From positions 2,480,001 through 2,544,000 of the forward strand of contig NZ_JACCBM010000001.1 in NCBI RefSeq assembly GCF_013409865.1: a DNA stretch of 64,000 nucleotides. The letters run 5' to 3'. This document shows positions 55,650-62,018 of the stretch, piece by piece. A program made the translations under genes and the position numbers. The notes under the pieces are model-generated. The model did no database searches. It saw nothing but the letters and a program-made list of their open reading frames with translations, and was not told the DNA's origin. Position 1 is the first letter of the stretch, and each line of letters opens with the position of its first letter. The DNA comes from Herbiconiux flava (GTDB taxonomy: Bacteria > Actinomycetota > Actinomycetes > Actinomycetales > Microbacteriaceae).

Positions 55650-56366
55650 CTACTCCTCGACGGCTCCGCCGAGGCGACGGAGATGCTGGCGGAACGTGAG
55701 GCCCGTCGTGTCGCGGTCGTCGAGGTAGGCGGCGAAGCGGGTCTGCTCGCGCAGGGACGTGCCCCCGCGCATCCGCTCGGCCTGGCGCCGCTCGGTGTTG
55801 CGGATGCCCGCCGCGACCCCCGCCACCTCGTCGGCGGCCGCGCGCGGCACGAGCACGATGCCGTCGTCGTCGGCCAGTACGAGGTCGTCGACCGTGACGA
55901 GGTGCGAGCCGAGCCGCGCCGACACGAGGGCCTCGGGCGCTTGCGGGTCGAGCCGCAGGGGCCCGGTCGGCAGGCTGCCGGCGCTGAACACCGGGAGTCC
56001 GATCTCGCGCAGTTCGGCGGTGTCGCGGTGCAGGCCCCAGATCACGATCGCGGCGAGACCCGCCTGCGCCACCTCGAGGGCCACCAGGTCGCCGACGCAG
56101 GCCTCGTCGTCACGCCCGCCGTTGTCGACGACCAGCACCTCGCCGGGCCGGGCCAATGTGAGCGCCTCGAGGAAGACGTCGACGCTGCCCGAGTGCCGCA
56201 CCGGTCGCGCGGGCCCGGCGACTCGGCGCCCCGGCAGCAGCGGCCGGACCCCGGGCGGCGCGCACCGCACCGGCAGCCCGAGCCGCACGAGCGCGTCGGC
56301 GACGTGCGCCGTGGTGAGCTGGCCGAATGCGGTGGAGTCGGAAGCAGGGACGTCGTCGACGGCCAT
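55650..56366 (-). CDS. RraA-family protein
   Basis: A 238-residue protein of the RraA/HMG aldolase superfamily: FGQLTTAHVADALVRLGLPV at the N-terminus, VVDNGGRDDEACVGDLVALE, AAIVIWGLHRDTAELREIGL (metal-binding RD) and VTVDDLVLADDDGIVLVPRA. Members are either regulators of RNase E or class II aldolases/decarboxylases acting on oxaloacetate-like acids. The conserved Asp and Arg suggest an enzyme here. GAGGAGGG precedes the ATG. It was formerly annotated as a menaquinone methyltransferase, which is wrong. Confidence 0.9.
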   Translation of the reverse strand: MAVDDVPASDSTAFGQLTTAHVADALVRLGLPVRCAPPGVRPLLPGRRVAGPARPVRHSGSVDVFLEALTLARPGEVLVVDNGGRDDEACVGDLVALEVAQAGLAAIVIWGLHRDTAELREIGLPVFSAGSLPTGPLRLDPQAPEALVSARLGSHLVTVDDLVLADDDGIVLVPRAAADEVAGVAAGIRNTERRQAERMRGGTSLREQTRFAAYLDDRDTTGLTFRQHLRRLGGAVEE

Positions 56367-56523
56367 CACGGCCCTCCTCGGTTCGCTGTGGTGCGGGGTG
56401 CAGGGTGCGCCCACGCTATCGGCCCGCCCATTCCGGACCGGGTATGCAGACCCGATTCAGGATCGGGAAGCGGGGCGGGACCGAGGGTCGCTAACCTGGG
56501 GGCACGACGAAGGGCGGTGCGCC

Positions 56524-56970
56524 GTGAGCGCAGCACAGGACGGCGGCTTCTCGGCCGAGGAGCGCGCGGCGATGAAGAGCCGGGCGGCCGAACTGAAGGC
56601 CGAGGCCCGCAGCGGCAAGGCGGCCGAGAAGGCCGCGGCCGACGCGGCGGCGGTCGAGGCGAAGATCGCCGAGATGCCCGAGCCCGATCGGGTGATGGCC
56701 GAGCGGCTGCAGGCGCTGGTCGCCGAAGCGGCACCCGCGTTGCAGCCCAAGCTCTACTACGGTCAGCCCGGCTGGGCGAAGAGCGGCAAGGTCGTCGTGT
56801 TCTTCCGCAGCGGGCTGATGGACAAGGCCCGGTACTCCACGCTCGGCTTCAGCGAGAACGCGGCACTCGACGACGAGACCGGGCTCTGGCCCACCTCCTA
56901 CGCCCTCGAGCGCCTCGACGACGCCGCGGCGGCGCGCATCCGCGACCTGATCGTGACGGCGGCCGCCTGA
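56524..56970 (+). CDS. DUF1801-like protein
   Basis: A 148-residue protein. A charged, Ala/Lys-rich helical N-terminal region (about 1-50) is followed by a DUF1801 (YdhG-like) core: EPDRVMAERLQALVAEAAPA, KLYYGQPGWAKSGKVVVFFR and YSTLGFSENAALDDE. The family has been proposed to include iron chaperones or DNA-associated proteins, but its function is not settled. A TAACCT -10 box lies at 56,492-56,497. GTG start. Confidence 0.85.
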   Translation: MSAAQDGGFSAEERAAMKSRAAELKAEARSGKAAEKAAADAAAVEAKIAEMPEPDRVMAERLQALVAEAAPALQPKLYYGQPGWAKSGKVVVFFRSGLMDKARYSTLGFSENAALDDETGLWPTSYALERLDDAAAARIRDLIVTAAA

Positions 56971-57039
56971 CCCCGGGCACCGGGCTGCTCTACCCTGGAG
57001 AGGTGGCGCACCGGTGCCGCAGACAGCGACGGGAGAACC

Positions 57040-57387
57040 ATGGCGCACCGCATCTTCCAGACCCCGTTCGCGGCCGTCTACCCGCACTACCTGGCGAAGG
57101 CCGAGCGCAAGGGCCACACGAAGGCCGAGGTCGACGAGGTCATCCGCTGGCTCACCGGCTACGACCAGGAGGGCCTCGACCGCGCCGTCGCCGAGCAGAC
57201 CGACTTCGAGACCTTCTTCGCCGGGGCACCGGCCCTGAACCCGAACGCCGGGCTGATCACGGGCCTGATCTGCGGCATCCGGGTCGAGGAGATCGACGAC
57301 CCGCTGATGCAGCGGATCCGCTGGATGGACAAGCTGGTCGACGAGGTCGCCCGGGGCAAGAAGATGACCTCGATCCTGCGGAGCTGA
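57040..57387 (+). CDS. DUF2200 domain protein
   Basis: A 115-residue protein that is DUF2200 from end to end: MAHRIFQTPFAAVYPHYLAK, KGHTKAEVDEVIRWLTGYDQ, FFAGAPALNPN, and IRWMDKLVDEVARGKKMTSI. The family is small, cytoplasmic and of unknown function. A TACCCT -10 box lies at 56,991. It is followed within four bases by the membrane protein gene. Confidence 0.93.
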   Translation: MAHRIFQTPFAAVYPHYLAKAERKGHTKAEVDEVIRWLTGYDQEGLDRAVAEQTDFETFFAGAPALNPNAGLITGLICGIRVEEIDDPLMQRIRWMDKLVDEVARGKKMTSILRS

Positions 57388-57391
57388 CCGG

Positions 57392-58003
57392 GTGACGAAC
57401 CCCGCCCCGCCGTTCCCCTCCGCCCGCCCCGCCCGTCGCCCGCCGCCCGGCTGGCCGTTCTGGCTCGCCTTCGCGCTGCTGATCGTGCCCGGCCTGATCG
57501 CCCTGTCGGCCCTCGGGGGCGCCCACGACGCCGCGGTCGACCGCCTCGCCCAGGTGCGCGACGTGGTCGACCGCGATGTCGTGGTCACCGGCACCCTCGT
57601 CGACGTCGAGACGAACTCGGGCCTGCCGACGAACCAGGGCCAGTACGAGGCCGTGATCCCGGATGCGCGGGGCGGCCCCGGCACGACCGTGACGCTCGGT
57701 GGCGACGACCACTGGGGCTTCCCGCCCGACCCCGACCACCCGGCACGGCTCGACTTCCTCGTGGTGCTCGACGACCCGCCTCACGCGATCGCGCACGGCC
57801 CGGTCGGCACGGTCGCCGCGGTCACCCCCGCCACGGTGGCGGACGCGGAGCAGAGCGTCGACCGCACCCGCGTCGTCTGGATCGTGGCCGTCGTCGTCTT
57901 CTGGGCCGCCGTCGTGACGCTGCCCGCGCTGGCGATCCTGTTCTCGGTGCGCCGCCGCCGGGCTCGCGCCACCGGGCGACGGATGCCCGTACCGCGCCTC
58001 TGA
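57392..58003 (+). CDS. Hypothetical membrane protein with an extracellular loop domain
   Basis: A 203-residue protein with a Pro/Arg-rich N-terminus, two membrane helices (about 25-45 and 152-175) and a ~105-residue region between them that would lie outside the cell, rich in beta-type sequence (DVVVTGTLVDVETNSG, RLDFLVVLDDPPHAIAHGPV). It ends in a basic Arg-rich tail. No named domain is recognised; the shape resembles DUF3592-type proteins. Four bases separate it from DUF2200, so the genes are probably cotranscribed. Confidence 0.75.
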   Translation: MTNPAPPFPSARPARRPPPGWPFWLAFALLIVPGLIALSALGGAHDAAVDRLAQVRDVVDRDVVVTGTLVDVETNSGLPTNQGQYEAVIPDARGGPGTTVTLGGDDHWGFPPDPDHPARLDFLVVLDDPPHAIAHGPVGTVAAVTPATVADAEQSVDRTRVVWIVAVVVFWAAVVTLPALAILFSVRRRRARATGRRMPVPRL

Positions 58004-58075
58004 GGGAGCACCCGCGCCGCTCATCCCTTCGGAAGAATGCCGCGCCGATCCACCCACGGGGCCCGGGCCGCCCCC

Positions 58076-58090
58076 TACCGTGAGGGCATG
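58076..58090 (+). promoter_or_regulatory. Leaderless promoter/start of the histidine kinase gene
   Basis: TACCGT (58,076-58,081), six bases, then ATG (58,088-58,090): the spacing expected for a leaderless mRNA; no ribosome site is present. Confidence 0.45.
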
Positions 58091-59386
58091 CCTCCCGTCA
58101 TCGCACGCCTCCGCCCCCTGCTCGAACCGGCCGTCGGCCTCGTCTTCCTGCTGCTCTGGATCCAGGCGGAGATCGGCCGGGCGCATCCCACCGGCTCCTG
58201 GATCGTGCTCGCCGTGTACGCGGCGGCCATCGCCCTGTCCCGCCTCGCCCCGCTGGCGTCGCTGGCCGCGGTGGCGGCGGTGCCGGTGCTGCAGCTTCTC
58301 GGCGTTATGGCGCCGCCGGAGTCGACCACGTGGCCGATCGCGTTCGCCGGGATCGCGGCCGCCTACGCCACCGGCCGCTCGCCCCGAGCCGTCGTGCGCT
58401 GGATCGGTCTCGCCGGCGGGGTGCTCGTCTCGGCCGTGCTCGGAGTCGTGCTCGTGAAGGTCGGCGACTGGCGCAGCTGGACGGGTCTCGCCGGAAGCGG
58501 CAACGGCTCGGACCTCGGGCCCTCGGGCAACCCGAGCGGCGTGCAGTTCGCGGTGCTGCTGGGCGCGGTCGCCCTGCTCGGCTGGGCGCTGGCCTGGTCG
58601 ATCGGCCTCGGGCTGCAGCTGGCCGAGCGCCGCCGCCACGACCGGCAGCGGCTGCTCGAGACCGAGCGCGAGCTCGTGACGATCGACGCCGAGCGCCGCA
58701 GTGCGCTCGAGCGCACGGCGATCGCCCACGAGGTGCACGACGTGCTCGCCCACTCCCTGACGGTCGTGATCGCGGTGGCCGACGGCGCCCGGTACCTCCG
58801 CGAGGCGAAGCCCGGGACCGCCCCGGTGCGCACCGACGATGCCCTGCGCGAGATCGCCGGGGCCGCCCGCTCGGCCCTGGTCGATCTGCGGGGCCTCCTC
58901 GAGGGTCTCCGCGACGATCCGGGCGGCGACCCGCTGCAGCCCCGCCCGGCCCTGGCCGATCTCGGCGCCCTGGTCGACCGGGTCGCCGCCACCGGGATGC
59001 GGGTGCACCTCGAGCAGCTCGGCGAGCCGCGGCCGCTGACGCCCACGCAGGAGCTCAGCGTCTACCGCATCGTGCAGGAGAGCCTGACCAACGCGTTGAA
59101 GCACGGTGGCGCGCATCCGGTGGCCGCGGTGTCGCTGTCGTGGGACGGCGACGGCGACGGGCTGGCGCTGACGGTGGTGAGCCTCGGCGTCCCGGCGCCG
59201 GCGGAGGACGGTGCCGCGGCGGTGCAGCGCTTCGGCATCCGGAGCATGCGCGAACGCGCCGAGCTCGCCGGGGGCTGGCTCACGGCCGGCCCCGAGAGCG
59301 ACGGCGAGTACGTGGTGACCGCCTTCATCCCGCTGGCCGCCGACCGCGAGCCGATCTCGGCGGGCGCGGCGGGGGCGATCGCGTGA
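58088..59386 (+). CDS. Sensor histidine kinase (NarL/DesK type)
   Basis: A 432-residue membrane sensor. About five hydrophobic segments fill residues 10-185, followed by a HisKA_3 dimerisation domain with the phospho-acceptor His217 (AIAHEVHDVLAHSLTV) and a HATPase domain (YRIVQESLTNALKHGG; RFGIRSMRERAELAGG). The usual DxGxG nucleotide box is poor here (LTVVSLGVPAPAEDG), so ATP binding may be weak. Its last bases overlap the response regulator start (GTGA), so the pair is translationally coupled. The signal is unknown. Confidence 0.92.
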   Translation: MPPVIARLRPLLEPAVGLVFLLLWIQAEIGRAHPTGSWIVLAVYAAAIALSRLAPLASLAAVAAVPVLQLLGVMAPPESTTWPIAFAGIAAAYATGRSPRAVVRWIGLAGGVLVSAVLGVVLVKVGDWRSWTGLAGSGNGSDLGPSGNPSGVQFAVLLGAVALLGWALAWSIGLGLQLAERRRHDRQRLLETERELVTIDAERRSALERTAIAHEVHDVLAHSLTVVIAVADGARYLREAKPGTAPVRTDDALREIAGAARSALVDLRGLLEGLRDDPGGDPLQPRPALADLGALVDRVAATGMRVHLEQLGEPRPLTPTQELSVYRIVQESLTNALKHGGAHPVAAVSLSWDGDGDGLALTVVSLGVPAPAEDGAAAVQRFGIRSMRERAELAGGWLTAGPESDGEYVVTAFIPLAADREPISAGAAGAIA

Positions 59387-60057
59387 GCGCCATCCGCGTG
59401 GCCGTCGCCGACGACCAGGAGCTGTTCGTCTACGGGCTCCGCATGCTGATCGAGAGCCAGTCCGACCTCGAGCTGGCGGGCACCGCGCACGACGGTGCCG
59501 AGGCGGTCGCGCTCGTCGACCGCACCCGGCCCGACGTGGTGCTGATGGACATCCGGATGCCCGCCCTGAACGGCATCGAGGCCACCCTGCGCATCACGGC
59601 CGGCACCGACAGCCAGGTGGTGATGCTCACGACCTTCCAGCAGGAGCAGGCGGTGTTCGAGTCGCTGAAGCACGGCGCGAGCGCGTTCGTGACGAAGGAC
59701 GTGGCCCCCGAGGTGCTGCTCGACACCATCCGCGCGGTGCACGCGGGCGACGCCCCGCAGTCGCCCGTGACGGGTCAGGGCTCGCTGACCGCTCTGGTGC
59801 GCGCTCGGGCCGAGGCGCCGGCGACGGTGACGACGGATGCGCGGCCCGCCCCGCAGGCGCTGGCCGCCCTCTCGCCGCGCGAACGCGAGATCTACCTCCT
59901 GGCGGCCACCGGTCTCCGCAACGCCCAGATCGCGGCGGCGACCTTCGTCAGCGAGGCGACGGTGAAGTCGCACATCCGGAGCGTGCTGGCGAAGCTCGGA
60001 CTGTACTCGCGGGCGCAGATCGTCGTGCACGCCTACGAGCACCGGCTGGTGAGCTGA
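59383..60057 (+). CDS. NarL/FixJ-family response regulator
   Basis: A 224-residue two-domain regulator. The receiver domain has the acidic pocket VADDQE, phospho-acceptor Asp56 (VVLMDIRMP) and the conserved Lys in AFVTKDVAPE; the C-terminal LuxR helix-turn-helix is LSPREREIYLLAATGLRNAQ through ATVKSHIRSVLAKLGL. It is activated by the kinase encoded immediately before it. Targets are unknown, though the neighbouring DUF2200/membrane genes are candidates by proximity. Confidence 0.94.
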   Translation: MSAIRVAVADDQELFVYGLRMLIESQSDLELAGTAHDGAEAVALVDRTRPDVVLMDIRMPALNGIEATLRITAGTDSQVVMLTTFQQEQAVFESLKHGASAFVTKDVAPEVLLDTIRAVHAGDAPQSPVTGQGSLTALVRARAEAPATVTTDARPAPQALAALSPREREIYLLAATGLRNAQIAAATFVSEATVKSHIRSVLAKLGLYSRAQIVVHAYEHRLVS

Positions 60058-60064
60058 CGGCAGC

Positions 60065-60715
60065 TCAGACGGCCCAGCCGAGGTCGCGCAGCCAGGCTGC
60101 GGCCTCGTCGGGCCAGCGCGACGGCAGGCCCGAGCCCTCGGCGAGTCCCAGACCGTGCGCTCCGGACGGGTGCACGTGCACGGCATGCGGCACCCCCGCC
60201 GTGGCGAGCGCCCGCGCGAGGTCGTAGACCGGGCGCACGTCGACCGCCTCGTCGTCGGCGGTGTGCCAGACGAAGACCGGCGGCGAGGCCGGCGTGACCA
60301 GCAGCTCGAGCGACGTCGCCTGCCGCAGCTGTTCGGAGGGGTGCTCGCCGAGCAGCACGTCCCGTGAGCCGCTGTGGCTCGGCGCGACCATCGACACCAC
60401 CGGATAGCAGAGGATCGCGAGGTCGGCGACGCCGCCCGGCTCGCCCTCCTCGGGTGCCAGAGCGGCGAGGCCCGCCGCGTGGCCTCCGGCGCTGAAGCCC
60501 AGCACCCCGACCCGTGAGGCGCCGGCCGCCCGCACCCGGCGGATCTCGGCCCGCACGGCCTCCAGCGGCCCGGGATGCTCGGTCAGCACCGGGTACCGGA
60601 AGACGCTCGATGCCACCCCGACCCCGCGCAGCCACTCGGCCACGGGCTCGCCCTCGTGATCGGCGAGCATGCGGTAGCCGCCTCCGGGCAGCACGATGAC
60701 GTGGTTCTCAGGCAT
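60065..60715 (-). CDS. Alpha/beta hydrolase (carbohydrate esterase-like)
   Basis: A 216-residue serine esterase of the BD-FAE/acetyl-esterase type. It begins with the HGGG-like VIVLPGGGYRMLADHEGEPV, has the nucleophile GVLGFSAGGHAAGLAALAPE, the acid VFVWHTADDEAVDV and the catalytic His in HPSGAHGLGLAEG. Family members remove acetyl or other acyl groups from sugars. It has no signal peptide and is therefore cytoplasmic. The setting beside a ROK regulator, GH3 enzyme and carbohydrate-binding protein fits a glycan-use role. Confidence 0.9.
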   Translation of the reverse strand: MPENHVIVLPGGGYRMLADHEGEPVAEWLRGVGVASSVFRYPVLTEHPGPLEAVRAEIRRVRAAGASRVGVLGFSAGGHAAGLAALAPEEGEPGGVADLAILCYPVVSMVAPSHSGSRDVLLGEHPSEQLRQATSLELLVTPASPPVFVWHTADDEAVDVRPVYDLARALATAGVPHAVHVHPSGAHGLGLAEGSGLPSRWPDEAAAWLRDLGWAV

Positions 60716-60849
60716 CCGACCACGCTAGCCCAGCACCGGACGACGGGGTCCGCATCCGCCCGGGGTGTGCTTCAATGAGATCAGTCGGCGCTGACCCCTG
60801 TTCGAGGGTGGCGCCGTCTGCGGACGTCGGTCATCGAAGGGGATGCACG

Positions 60850-62001
60850 GTGACAGCTTCAGGGGCGGGCGGCTCGGGCCGCGTGGGTCTCCTCGACTTC
60901 GTGCGGCGCGCCGGGCAGACGACTCGGCGGTCGATCGCCGAGCACACGGGGCTCTCCCGCAGCGTCGTCGCGCAGACCGTCTCCGAGCTGATCGAACGCG
61001 GGCTCCTGGTCGAGCGCAGCCCGGCCGCCGCGACGACACGGGGCCGGCCGACCGCGGTGCTCGAGCTCGCGCGCCAGCCCGGCGTGGTGCTGGCCTTCGA
61101 CATCGGGCACCGGCACGTCACCGTCGCCGTCGCCGATCTGCACGGCCGCGTGCTGGCCGAGCCCCGGGTCGACCTGGTGGTCGACGACGGCGCGGCCCCG
61201 ACGATCCGTGCGCTTCGACGGCTCACCACCCACGCGCTCGCCCGAGCGGGAGCCGCCGTCGGCGACGTGGCCGCCCTGGGGGTGTCGTTCCCCTACCCGG
61301 TGCTGCGGCCGAGCGGTGCGGTCCGGGCGCCGGCCGCACTGCCGGGCTGGCAGGGCGTGACGGCCGAGACGGTGCGGCCGGCCGGGTTCTCGGGCCCGAT
61401 CGTCGCCGACAACGACGCCAACTTCGGGGCCTGGGGCGAGCGGATGCGCGGCGGTACGGCCCTCGACGACATGCTCTACGTCAAGCTCGGCGACGGTATC
61501 GGCGCCGGCCTCGTGGTGGGCGGGCGGCTGCTCGCGGGAGCGCGCGGCACCGGAGGGGAGATGGGCCACATCCAGGTCGAACCGGGCGGCCTGCTCTGCC
61601 GCTGCGGCGGGCACGGCTGCCTCGAGACCGTGGTCGCCGCGAGCCTGCCCGACGAGCACCTCGCCGGGCTCCGGGTCGGGCGCGCCATCGCCCAGCTCTG
61701 CACCTTCGTCGACACCTCCATCGTCGTGCTGGGCGGGCGCTTCGGCGCTGCCGGCGGCCCGCTCGTCGAGGGTGTGCGCGAGGCGGTGGCGCGGTTCTCG
61801 CCTCCGGGGGAGTCACGGGTCGAGGTGAGGGTCGCCGCGCTGGGGGCGCGGGCGGAGCTGGTGGGCATCGTCGACCGCACGGTGTCGGCGGCCTGGGCAT
61901 CCGGAACCGCACAGACGGGATCGATGGCGCATTCGTCCTGGGACCGGACGAATTCACCGGCTGTACTGGAGCATCCGTTCAGAGACGAACGGGTGTCGTA
62001 G
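60850..62001 (+). CDS. ROK-family transcriptional regulator
   Basis: A 383-residue repressor: an N-terminal winged helix (LLDFVRRAGQTTRRSIAEHT, GLSRSVVAQTVSELIERGLL) followed by a ROK sugar-binding domain with VADNDANFGAWGE, the zinc motif CRCGGHGCLE, and LGDGIGAGLVV. The first phosphate motif is degenerate (AFDIGHRHV instead of DIGGTK), so it is a sensor rather than a kinase. The GTG start has AAGGGG about eight bases upstream. It ends 17 bases before the secreted carbohydrate-binding gene, which it may control. Confidence 0.93.
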   Translation: MTASGAGGSGRVGLLDFVRRAGQTTRRSIAEHTGLSRSVVAQTVSELIERGLLVERSPAAATTRGRPTAVLELARQPGVVLAFDIGHRHVTVAVADLHGRVLAEPRVDLVVDDGAAPTIRALRRLTTHALARAGAAVGDVAALGVSFPYPVLRPSGAVRAPAALPGWQGVTAETVRPAGFSGPIVADNDANFGAWGERMRGGTALDDMLYVKLGDGIGAGLVVGGRLLAGARGTGGEMGHIQVEPGGLLCRCGGHGCLETVVAASLPDEHLAGLRVGRAIAQLCTFVDTSIVVLGGRFGAAGGPLVEGVREAVARFSPPGESRVEVRVAALGARAELVGIVDRTVSAAWASGTAQTGSMAHSSWDRTNSPAVLEHPFRDERVS

Positions 62002-62018
62002 GTCATGAAGGAGTGACA

